The notes under the pieces are model-generated. The model was not told where the DNA came from. It saw only the letters and a list, made by a program, of their open reading frames with translations, and searched no databases. From Methylococcaceae bacterium NSP1-2 (GTDB taxonomy: Bacteria; Pseudomonadota; Gammaproteobacteria; Methylococcales; Methylomonadaceae): a stretch of DNA of 6,970 nucleotides. Where the stretch lies: positions 1-6,970 of the forward strand of contig NQJH01000114.1 of NCBI GenBank assembly GCA_002256685.1, given 5' to 3'. Below are positions 1 through 6,379 of the stretch, one piece after another (the first letter of the stretch is position 1; each line of letters begins with the position of its first letter). The translations under genes and the position numbers were made by a program.

Positions 1-572
1 ATGCGTTTGATATGGTCGATTTGATTGATTTGTTCAATCAGCCGTGTGAGTCTGGCATCACTCAGTAATAACGGATCACCGCCGCTGAGTATCACTTCGT
101 GAATGCTAGTATCGTTTTGAATGCTTTGTATCACCGCCTGTTCTTGTTGCTTGCCCAGTTGTAAATCAGCGTAAGGAAAGTTACGGCGAAAACAATAACG
201 GCAGTTAATGGCACAACTGCCTGTGTTAATTAATAACACGCGTCCTTGATATTTATGCAGGACACCTGTTTGGGTGGCGGCGGGTAAATCACCGACGGGG
301 TCGTTGTTATAGTCTGGATAAAGCAATAATTCATCTTTTATCGGCAACACTTGGCGCAATAATGGGTCATGCGGATTGCCTTTTTCCATGCAGGCGGCAA
401 AACTTAATGGCACACGCAACGCGAAGTTTTGTTGTGCAAGCGTCGATACGCTTAAATCAGCGGGATTCAAGTCTAAATAACGACAAAGGTCTTCTATATT
501 GGTGAAAGCCTCAGCCAATTGTTGTTGCCAATTTTTGGAAAAATGCGCGGTTTCGTGCTGTGATTGTGACAT
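1..572 (-). CDS. epmB: EF-P (R)-beta-lysylation protein EpmB, lysine 2,3-aminomutase family (3' end outside window)
   Basis: This radical SAM/PLP enzyme converts (S)-alpha-lysine to (R)-beta-lysine, the group later attached to EF-P. I translated the minus strand from the ATG at 572-570 and obtained 190 residues without a stop before the window edge. The family is about 340 residues long, so only the N-terminal half is present. The radical SAM cysteines are C120, C124 and C127 in CAINCRYCF, followed by SGGDPL at 163-168, which is typical of aminomutases. The PLP lysine lies outside the window. The gene is divergent from efp, as in Escherichia coli. A TTG at 599-597 with AGAGG six bases upstream would add nine residues and is an alternative start. 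It conflicts with the likely -10 at 616-611, so I prefer the ATG. Family identity is confident; the start is moderately so. Confidence 0.93.
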   Translation of the reverse strand, partial: MSQSQHETAHFSKNWQQQLAEAFTNIEDLCRYLDLNPADLSVSTLAQQNFALRVPLSFAACMEKGNPHDPLLRQVLPIKDELLLYPDYNNDPVGDLPAATQTGVLHKYQGRVLLINTGSCAINCRYCFRRNFPYADLQLGKQQEQAVIQSIQNDTSIHEVILSGGDPLLLSDARLTRLIEQINQIDHIKR

Positions 573-610
573 GCAAAGGTATTTAAGGTTTCTATTCAAT
601 GATTGCCTCT

Positions 611-618
611 ATTATAAT
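611..618. promoter_or_regulatory. Shared -10 region of the divergent epmB/efp promoters
   Basis: ATTATAAT is its own reverse complement, so it offers a perfect TATAAT on the plus strand (613-618, towards efp) and on the minus strand (616-611, towards epmB). The plus-strand site would start transcription near 625, leaving a leader of about 30 bases before efp. The minus-strand site would start near 604, about 30 bases before the epmB ATG. No good -35 hexamer is visible at 16-18 bp in either direction (TTCTAT at 590-595 is the plus-strand option), so this rests on the -10 match and its position. Confidence 0.45.
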
Positions 619-655
619 GGTCTGGTTTTATATTGTTTGTCATCTTGAGGATAAA

Positions 656-1225
656 ATGGCTAGTTATAGTACTAATGAGTTTAAAGCAGGGTTAAAAGTC
701 ATGCTGGATAATGACCCTTGCGCAATTATTGAGAATGAATTTGTTAAACCGGGTAAAGGTCAAGCCTTTAACCGCGTCAAAATCAGAAACCTGAAAACAG
801 GTCGCGTCATTGAAAGAACCTTTAAATCAGGCGAATCATTGGAAGGTGCGGATGTAATCGAAATGGAGATGCAATATCTTTATAACGATGGCGATTTTAG
901 ACATTTTATGAACAATGAAACCTTTGATCAGTATCAATGTGATGAAAAAATCGTCGGTGATGCGGGTAAATGGTTGAAAGATCAGGATTCTTGTACGGTT
1001 ATGTTATGGAATGACGCGCCCATTGGTGTGACACCTGCCAATTTTGTGGAATTGCAAATTGTGGAGACGGATCCGGGTGTACGCGGTGATACCTCAGGCG
1101 GTGGTGGTAAACCCGCTAAATTAGAAACAGGTGCGGTGGTTCGTGTACCATTATTTGTACAAACCGATGAAATAATTAAAGTCGATACCCGCACTGGCGA
1201 ATATATTTCGCGCGTAAAAGAATAA
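656..1225 (+). CDS. efp: Translation elongation factor P
   Basis: EF-P binds the ribosome between the P and E sites and promotes peptide bond formation at consecutive prolines. From the ATG at 656 it has 189 residues, against 188 in E. coli. The open frame extends upstream to 599, but those extra 19 residues are not EF-P-like, and GAGG at 647-650 lies five bases before the 656 ATG, which settles the start. The order is an N-terminal KOW-like domain (about 1-65) and two OB domains (about 66-128 and 129-189). The modification loop reads VKPGKGQAF, with Lys34 in the position modified in E. coli, consistent with the flanking epmB and epmA genes. In the C-terminal family signature (KPAKLETG to FVQTDE) the usual final Gly is Asp171, a small deviation. 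The stop codon shares one base with the epmA start. Confidence 0.97.
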   Translation: MASYSTNEFKAGLKVMLDNDPCAIIENEFVKPGKGQAFNRVKIRNLKTGRVIERTFKSGESLEGADVIEMEMQYLYNDGDFRHFMNNETFDQYQCDEKIVGDAGKWLKDQDSCTVMLWNDAPIGVTPANFVELQIVETDPGVRGDTSGGGGKPAKLETGAVVRVPLFVQTDEIIKVDTRTGEYISRVKE

Positions 1226-2205
1226 TGCAGGAAGCGTGGCAGCCGACCTGTTCGGTAGCAATGTTACAATCAAGAGCGCGATTGTTAACAAAAATTCGGG
1301 CTTTTTTCTTAGAAAAATCGGTACTGGAAGTAGAAACACCACTACTAAGTCATACCATAGGCACTGATCCGCAGTTGGCGTTTTTTGCTACTGACTATTG
1401 TCTGCCGCCACGGCTACACACTTTGTTTTTACAAACGTCTCCTGAATTTGCTATGAAACGTTTGCTTGCCGCAGGTAGCGGCTCTATTTATCAAATTTGT
1501 AAAGCATTTAGAAATGGTGAATCGGGACGTTTTCATAATCCCGAATTTACCCTATTAGAATGGTATCGAGTCGGCTTTACTTTACCGCAATTGATGGATG
1601 AAATTGCCGAATTGATACTGTCGCTATTTGCTGAACAAAAGGCTCTATCGGCTGTGCAACGCATTAGTTATCAAGCCGTTTTTCAGCACTATACAGGATT
1701 GAATGCGCTGGAATTTTGTTATGCAGATTACTGCACTTACGCGTTGGATAATCAGTTGCCTGAGGCGGTGTCTTTGTGTGAACACGATCACGCGCTGTGG
1801 CTGGATGTGTTGTTCAGTCATAAAGTTCAGCCTTATTTAGGTGATAATACGTTGTGCATGGTTTATGGTTATCCTGCTTGTCAGTCATCATTAGCCCGCA
1901 TTAATGCGGATGATTCGCGTATTACTGACCGCGTGGAACTTTTTATTAATGGTGTTGAATTGGGCAATGGTTTCTATGAATTGACTGATGCTAGCGAACA
2001 AAATCAACGCTTTGATAATGAAATAGCCAGTCGGCAACAAAAAAACCTAGCGAATGTGGTAAAAGATGAACGACTAATCGCTGCTCTGGAAACAGGATTG
2101 CCTGACTGTTCAGGCGTTGCTATCGGTCTGGATCGTTTACTCATGCTATTATCAAAAAGCGCGTCTATTGATGATGTACTGAGTTTTTCTATACACAGGG
2201 CTTAA
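1225..2205 (+). CDS. epmA: EF-P--(R)-beta-lysine ligase EpmA (LysRS-like)
   Basis: EpmA activates (R)-beta-lysine with ATP and transfers it to Lys34 of EF-P instead of to a tRNA. The protein has 326 residues, matching the roughly 325 of the family. It contains only the class II lysyl-tRNA synthetase catalytic core, with no N-terminal tRNA-binding OB domain. Class II motif 1 lies around VLEVETP (33-39), motif 2 around FRNGESGRFHNPEF (95-108) and motif 3 around GLDRL (301-305). Ala299 in SGVAIG matches E. coli Ala298, the residue that separates EpmA from true LysRS, which has Gly there; this argues against a LysRS paralogue. The ATG at 1225 overlaps the efp TAA by one base (TAATG) and has only a weak ribosome binding site, so translation is probably coupled to efp. 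In E. coli epmA lies away from efp. Confidence 0.95.
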   Translation: MQEAWQPTCSVAMLQSRARLLTKIRAFFLEKSVLEVETPLLSHTIGTDPQLAFFATDYCLPPRLHTLFLQTSPEFAMKRLLAAGSGSIYQICKAFRNGESGRFHNPEFTLLEWYRVGFTLPQLMDEIAELILSLFAEQKALSAVQRISYQAVFQHYTGLNALEFCYADYCTYALDNQLPEAVSLCEHDHALWLDVLFSHKVQPYLGDNTLCMVYGYPACQSSLARINADDSRITDRVELFINGVELGNGFYELTDASEQNQRFDNEIASRQQKNLANVVKDERLIAALETGLPDCSGVAIGLDRLLMLLSKSASIDDVLSFSIHRA

Positions 2206-2224
2206 GCTGTTTGAATATTTACTG

Positions 2225-2233
2225 TGTTATAAT
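2225..2233 (+). promoter_or_regulatory. Probable extended -10 promoter of bamA
   Basis: TGTTATAAT is an extended -10 (TGn followed by a perfect TATAAT). It sits in the 80-bp gap after epmA, with a predicted start near 2240, about 46 bases before the bamA ATG. The -35 position at 17 bp is poor (AGCTGT at 2205-2210), which an extended -10 can tolerate. It implies that bamA and the genes behind it are transcribed independently of efp-epmA, although read-through remains possible. Confidence 0.45.
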
Positions 2234-2234
2234 C

Positions 2235-2250
2235 TAACAATATTTTGTTA
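2235..2250. repeat. Small inverted repeat at the putative bamA transcription start
   Basis: TAACAA and TTGTTA form a perfect 6-bp inverted repeat around a TATT centre. It begins just after the candidate -10 and covers the predicted transcription start. It could be an operator or a weak 5' hairpin. It is AT-rich and no T-run follows, so it is not a good terminator for epmA. Such a repeat can also occur by chance in AT-rich DNA. Confidence 0.3.
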
Positions 2251-2285
2251 CTCGTTCATAGACGCTTTATTTTTTAGATACTTAC

Positions 2286-4625
2286 ATGAAATCAAATACT
2301 TTTTCTCGCTTGTTATTATTATGCCTGTTTGCATCTCAAGCTGTTGAAGCTGATGAAGAATTCATTGTTAGGGATATTCAGGTTAAAGGTTTACAACGTA
2401 TTTCTGTCGGCACAGTTTATAACGATTTTCCTGTCAATGTTGGCGAAAAATTTTCTTTAGATCACTCCGCTGCGGCGATAAGAGCCTTATTTAAAACAGG
2501 TTTTTTTAAGGATGTTTCGCTATCCAAAGAAGGCTCAACGCTGGTTATTAACGTGGTTGAGCGTCCAACTATTGCAAAAATCGCCTTTGAAGGTAATAAA
2601 GACCTCAGTAAAGATGATTTAACCAAAGCATTGGATAAAATTGGTCTGTCCGAAGGTAAAGTGTTTGATAGACAAGTGTTAGATAAGGTAGAGCAAGAAT
2701 TAAGCCGTCAATATCTCAGTCATGGCAAATACGGGCTGAAGATTAAAACCGATGTAACAACCCTGACTCGAAATCGTGTGGGCATCAATATCACTATTTC
2801 TGAAGGACGAGTCACCAAAATTAAACAAATTAATATTATTGGCAATAATGCGTTTGATGATAAAACGCTGCTCAGTAAATTTGAATTAAGCCCGTCTGAT
2901 TTACTGTCGTTTTATACTAAAAACGATCAATATTCCAAGCAAAAACTGTCTGCCGATTTAGAAAGCCTACTGTCTTATTATTTAGATCGCGGTTATATCA
3001 ACTTTGCTATTGAATCCACACAAGTCGCTATTACCCCTGATAAAAAAGATATTTACGTCACCATCAACGTCAAAGAAGGTGATGTTTACACGCTGAATAA
3101 AGTCAAATTAGCGGGCAATTTGGTTGTTCCGCCCGATCAATTGACTAAGTTGGTCAGCGTAGGACCGGGTGAAGTTTTTTCCAGAAAAAATGCCACAGAA
3201 ACATCGAAAGCCATTCAAGACCGGTTAGGTGATGAAGGTTATGCGTTTGCCAACGTTAATATGGTGCCAGAAATTATCGAAGCAACTAAAACCGTTGATA
3301 TGACCTTTGCGGTTGATCCGGGTAAGCGTGTTTATGTGAATCGCATCAATGTACGCGGCAATACCACAACGCGCGATGAAGTATTACGCCGTGAAATGCG
3401 TCAAATGGAATCTAGCTGGGCTTCCAGTTCAAAAATTGAACGTTCAAAAGTCCGTCTTGAACGCCTAGGGTATTTTGAATCGGTGAATGTTGAAACGCCA
3501 CCTGTTGCGGGTACAGCCGACCAAATTGATGCGAATTACACCGTAGTAGAAAAACCGTCAGGTAATTTATCAGCGGGGATTGGTTACTCTCAGGTGCAAG
3601 GGATTATATTAAATGCCAACGTGTCTCAAGATAACGTGTTTGGTTCTGGCAAGCGAGTCAACCTTGCCTTTAACAACAGTACTTATACCACCAACTACCA
3701 ATTTGGATTTTTTAATCCTTACTTCACGGTGGATGGTGTTAGTCAAGGCTACAATCTGGGCTATGCCAAACGTAATGCAGGAGCAGTGAATCTGTCCAAT
3801 TACACCACCGATGTGGGTAATATAGGCACCAATTTTGGCATTCCGTTAAATGAATTCGACATGCTTCGTTTTGATACTGATCTAAGGCATACGAACTTAA
3901 AAATCAATGACTATACCGATAGTTTTGGTAATACTAGCAACGCCTATGTCTCCAAACAAATTCGTGATTTTGTCCGCGAAGAAGGCAATAAATATTGGAC
4001 GCTAGGTGAAACAATAAGCTGGACTCACGATACCCTTAACCGGGCACTCTTCCCCAATCAGGGTGGTCAGCAACGTGCATCTGCACAAATAATAGTTCCA
4101 GGTAGTGATTTACAATACTATAAGGTCGGCTATAGACATCAGCATTATTTCCCTATTGCCAAAGATTTTACCTTTAAGCTAAATGGCGAAATCGCTTATG
4201 GAGATGGGTACGGTAGCACTGCATCCCTACCTTTCTTTGAGAATTACTTTGCAGGTGGTACGGGTTCAGTGCGCGGTTTTAAAAATAATACGCTAGGTCC
4301 TAGAGATACCCAAGAAAATCTACTGAATGGTACTTTTATTCAAGGCAACCCCATTGGTGGATCTAGTAAAATCATTGGTAATGCCGAATTATTTTTCCCA
4401 GTTCCTTTCATGACAGAGACAAAATCAGTCAGACTAGGTACTTTTTTTGATGCTGGTACAGTCAGTAAGGGTTTTTCAGTGAATGAAATGAGATATTCTG
4501 CTGGACTTTCAGGTGAATGGTTATCACCCTTTGGCGCATTATCCGTGAGTGCAGCATACCCTATTAATGCCGCACCCACCGATCAAAAACAAGCATTTCA
4601 GTTTAACTTTGGTCAGAGTTTCTAA
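2286..4625 (+). CDS. bamA: Outer membrane protein assembly factor BamA
   Basis: BamA is the core of the BAM complex, which folds and inserts beta-barrel proteins into the outer membrane. The protein has 779 residues (E. coli 810). A signal peptide spans residues 1-22, with cleavage expected in AVEA|DEEF. Five POTRA domains follow, at roughly 23-91, 92-173, 174-263, 264-345 and 346-425, judged from the repeated start pattern such as IQVKGLQRIS, IAFEGNKDLS and INVRGNTTTRDEV. The 16-strand barrel starts near 427. The loop 6 motif VRGF is at 662-665, and the C-terminus NFGQSF ends in Phe, the classic beta-signal. The ATG has only a weak Shine-Dalgarno sequence, but no other start suits the signal peptide. 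Tandem stops (TAATAA) end the gene. The upstream neighbour is epmA rather than rseP; the downstream neighbour is skp, as usual. Confidence 0.97.
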   Translation: MKSNTFSRLLLLCLFASQAVEADEEFIVRDIQVKGLQRISVGTVYNDFPVNVGEKFSLDHSAAAIRALFKTGFFKDVSLSKEGSTLVINVVERPTIAKIAFEGNKDLSKDDLTKALDKIGLSEGKVFDRQVLDKVEQELSRQYLSHGKYGLKIKTDVTTLTRNRVGINITISEGRVTKIKQINIIGNNAFDDKTLLSKFELSPSDLLSFYTKNDQYSKQKLSADLESLLSYYLDRGYINFAIESTQVAITPDKKDIYVTINVKEGDVYTLNKVKLAGNLVVPPDQLTKLVSVGPGEVFSRKNATETSKAIQDRLGDEGYAFANVNMVPEIIEATKTVDMTFAVDPGKRVYVNRINVRGNTTTRDEVLRREMRQMESSWASSSKIERSKVRLERLGYFESVNVETPPVAGTADQIDANYTVVEKPSGNLSAGIGYSQVQGIILNANVSQDNVFGSGKRVNLAFNNSTYTTNYQFGFFNPYFTVDGVSQGYNLGYAKRNAGAVNLSNYTTDVGNIGTNFGIPLNEFDMLRFDTDLRHTNLKINDYTDSFGNTSNAYVSKQIRDFVREEGNKYWTLGETISWTHDTLNRALFPNQGGQQRASAQIIVPGSDLQYYKVGYRHQHYFPIAKDFTFKLNGEIAYGDGYGSTASLPFFENYFAGGTGSVRGFKNNTLGPRDTQENLLNGTFIQGNPIGGSSKIIGNAELFFPVPFMTETKSVRLGTFFDAGTVSKGFSVNEMRYSAGLSGEWLSPFGALSVSAAYPINAAPTDQKQAFQFNFGQSF

Positions 4626-4652
4626 TAAGTTATTTTAGTTTCACGAACTTAT
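4625..4652. repeat. Inverted repeat in the bamA-skp gap
   Basis: ATAAGTT (4625-4631) and AACTTAT (4646-4652) form a perfect 7-bp inverted repeat with a 14-base loop, directly after the bamA stop. The stem is AT-rich, and CCCC rather than a T-run follows, so it is not a typical intrinsic terminator. It might be a weak structure that tunes bamA/skp expression, or chance. Confidence 0.25.
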
Positions 4653-4656
4653 CCCC

Positions 4657-4662
4657 TATAAT
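4657..4662 (+). promoter_or_regulatory. Candidate -10 box upstream of skp
   Basis: A perfect TATAAT lies 57 bases before the skp ATG in the 94-bp gap after bamA. A partial -35 (TTTAGT, 4634-4639) sits 17 bp upstream. An internal promoter would let skp-fabZ-lpxA-rnhB be expressed apart from bamA. The support is a sequence match only, in AT-rich DNA. Confidence 0.3.
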
Positions 4663-4719
4663 TTCACGCCTTGTTAGTGACTATTTATTTTTTACCCATA
4701 ATTGGAGATTGATTTAACA

Positions 4720-5220
4720 ATGAAAAAGAAAATTGCTTTATTTTTAGGCTTATTGCTTGTTGCCAATGTCAGTTACGCTGAATTGAAAATTGGCTTTGTG
4801 AATATACCTGCTGTACTTGAAAAAGCACCACAAGCTGAAAAAGCTAAAAAACGTTTAGAGGAAAAATTTTCACCTCGCGACAAACAATTAGTTGCACAGC
4901 AAAAAGAAATTCAAACAATGGAAGAAAAATTGGCCAAAGATGCTGCGGTCATGAGTGAATCAGAGAAATCTAATTTAGAAAAAGATATTCTCAATAAGAA
5001 AAGAGATGCAAAAAGATCACAGCAAGAATTTAGTGAAGATTTTAATGCCAGCCGTAATGAAGAATTAGGCAAATTACAACGTCATATTATTGAAGCCATT
5101 CGTGAAATTGCTAAAGCGCAAAACTTTGATTTATTGCTAACCGAAGGCGTTATATATGCCAATGACAAAATTGATGTCACTGCGCAAGTTCAACAAAAAC
5201 TGTTGAAAATACCTGAATAA
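4720..5220 (+). CDS. skp: Periplasmic chaperone Skp (OmpH family)
   Basis: Skp is a trimeric periplasmic chaperone that holds unfolded outer-membrane proteins on their way to BamA. From the ATG at 4720 the protein has 166 residues, close to the 161 of E. coli. MKKKIALFLGLLLVANVSYA (1-20) is a clear signal peptide with cleavage after SYA. The mature part opens with the family strand LKIGFVNIPAVLEKAPQ. A long charged, Lys/Glu-rich coiled coil (about 40-135) forms the tentacle arms, and the core strands close with FDLLLTEGVIYA. An in-frame TTG at 4702 would add six residues before the signal peptide, but it overlaps the GGAG ribosome binding site at 4704-4707, so the ATG is preferred, with a rather long 12-base spacing. 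In the usual order lpxD follows; here fabZ follows after 55 bases. Confidence 0.93.
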   Translation: MKKKIALFLGLLLVANVSYAELKIGFVNIPAVLEKAPQAEKAKKRLEEKFSPRDKQLVAQQKEIQTMEEKLAKDAAVMSESEKSNLEKDILNKKRDAKRSQQEFSEDFNASRNEELGKLQRHIIEAIREIAKAQNFDLLLTEGVIYANDKIDVTAQVQQKLLKIPE

Positions 5221-5234
5221 AACACCTTTGTCTT

Positions 5235-5277
5235 TAAGCCATACCACCCAATCCTTAAGAAAAACTCCCTAAGCCAT
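5235..5277 (+). repeat. 8-bp direct repeat before and at the fabZ start
   Basis: TAAGCCAT occurs at 5235-5242 and again at 5270-5277, 35 bases apart. The second copy includes the first two bases of the fabZ ATG. The repeat lies in the 55-base skp-fabZ gap, where lpxD is normally found. It may be chance or the trace of a local duplication or deletion. Confidence 0.25.
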
Positions 5278-5719
5278 GTCTATTACGTTGGATATTTTAC
5301 AAATACAAGCTTTTTTACCCCATCGATACCCTTTTTTATTGGTTGATAAGGTAATTGAGTGCGAACCAGGAATTAGGCTATTAGGAGTAAAAAATGTTAC
5401 TTATAATGAGCCTTTTTTTCAAGGACATTTTCCACAAAAACCCATTATGCCAGGTGTTCTTATTTTAGAAGCCTTGGCTCAGGCAACCGGTTTATTAGCT
5501 TCCGAAACGGCAGGTGCTGAATTAGAAGGTATGATTTATTATTTGGTGGGTATTGATAAAGCCAAATTTAAAAGACCTGTCGTACCTGGGGATCAATTAA
5601 TGTTGGAAGCCAGATTCGTCAAAAGTAAGCGTAATATTTGGGCGTTCGAATGTCGTGCTGAAGTTGATGGCGATTTTGTAGCGAGTGCAGAAATCCGATG
5701 CGCAGCGGTAGTGGACTAA
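5276..5719 (+). CDS. fabZ: (3R)-hydroxyacyl-[acyl-carrier-protein] dehydratase FabZ
   Basis: FabZ removes water from (3R)-hydroxyacyl-ACP to give trans-2-enoyl-ACP in fatty acid synthesis. It competes with LpxA for hydroxyacyl-ACP, so its activity sets the balance between phospholipid and lipid A. The protein has 147 residues (E. coli 151) and the single hot-dog fold. The catalytic His51 lies in FFQGHFP and Glu65 in LILEALAQAT, 14 residues apart as in E. coli (His54/Glu68). PHRYPFLLVDKV (15-26) and FKRPVVPGDQ are further family marks. No clear Shine-Dalgarno sequence precedes the ATG. The start is supported by the PHRYPFLLVD spacing and length. The 55 bases upstream hold no lpxD remnant that I can recognise. 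The stop is two bases before the likely lpxA TTG. Confidence 0.96.
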   Translation: MSITLDILQIQAFLPHRYPFLLVDKVIECEPGIRLLGVKNVTYNEPFFQGHFPQKPIMPGVLILEALAQATGLLASETAGAELEGMIYYLVGIDKAKFKRPVVPGDQLMLEARFVKSKRNIWAFECRAEVDGDFVASAEIRCAAVVD

Positions 5720-5721
5720 TT

Positions 5722-6373
5722 TTGATTGATTCATCCGCCATTATCGATAGTCGTGCTGAGATCGCTACGAATGTGTCGGTGGGAGCTTTTTCTGTTATCG
5801 GTGCTGATGTCAAAATAGATTCAGGCACAGTCATAGGTCCCCATGTCGTTATTAAAGGACCTACTTCCATCGGCAAGGACAATCGAATTTACCAATTCAC
5901 CTCCATCGGCGAAGATCCGCAAGATAAAAAATATGCGGCTGAAATAACGCGCCTTGAAATTGGTGATAGAAATACTATTCGAGAATTTACCTCTATGCAC
6001 CGAGGAACAATTCAGGATCATAGTGTTACTCGAATAGGTAATGACAATCTATTTATGGCATATACGCATGTTGCCCATGACTGCATTATTGGCGATCACG
6101 TCATTATGGCGAATGGCGCATCATTAGCGGGACATGTCCACTTGAATAGCCACGCCATTTTGGGTGGCTTTACATTAGTGCATCAGTTTACCCAACAATG
6201 GTATCACTGCCGAAGATATTCGCTTGATAAGAAATGCCTATAAAATCATCTACAAAATGAATTTACGCCTAGAAGATGCTATCGAACAAATCGAAGAATT
6301 GGCAACTGATAGCAAAGAATTAACCGAAATGGTTAATTTTTTGCGCAATGTCCGTCGTGGCATTTTGCGCTAG
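5722..6373 (+). pseudogene. lpxA: Disrupted UDP-N-acetylglucosamine acyltransferase LpxA (internal deletion plus frameshift)
   Basis: LpxA transfers a 3-hydroxyacyl chain from ACP to UDP-GlcNAc, the first step of lipid A synthesis. The N-terminal part is normal left-handed parallel beta-helix sequence, from (M)IDSSAII to TLVHQF (residues 1-156). It includes the catalytic base His119 in HVAHDC (E. coli His125), His138 and His154 (E. coli His144 and His160). After HQFTQ the frame runs into unrelated QWYHCRRYS and stops at 6243. The LpxA C-terminal helices resume in the next frame (GITAEDIRLIRNAYK, from 6200) and end at a TAG at 6371-6373. Compared with E. coli LpxA, about residues 163-203 are missing, including His191, with a loss near 119 bp. 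Restoring 119 bp gives 256 residues, a normal length. The start is most likely TTG at 5722, which aligns with the family N-terminus; an in-frame ATG at 5698 overlapping fabZ would add eight residues. As it stands, the product should be inactive. A sequencing or assembly error is possible. Confidence 0.88.
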
Positions 6374-6379
6374 TCGCTT

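Noticed and set aside
599..655. N-terminal extension of EF-P from the ATG at 599
   Set aside because: The 19 extra residues are not EF-P-like, they cover the -10 region, and a good GAGG precedes the ATG at 656.
982..1342. Minus-strand open frames inside efp and epmA
   Set aside because: They are antisense to clear genes and resemble no protein family. The same holds for other minus-strand frames at 4340-4579, 5619-6021 and 6370-6910.
2194..2216. Terminator hairpin after epmA (ACAG...CTGT around TTAA)
   Set aside because: The stem is short with mismatches and no proper T-run follows.
2213..2237. Sigma-E promoter before bamA (TGAATATT and TCTAA)
   Set aside because: The -35 match is poor and the spacing is about two bases short.
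4645..4675. Sigma-E promoter before skp (CGAACTT resembles a -35)
   Set aside because: No matching TCTAA/TCAAA -10 lies at the right spacing.
6190..6243. Programmed ribosomal frameshift within lpxA
   Set aside because: There is no slippery heptamer or following hairpin, and shifting frame would still leave about 40 essential residues missing. A deletion explains both facts.
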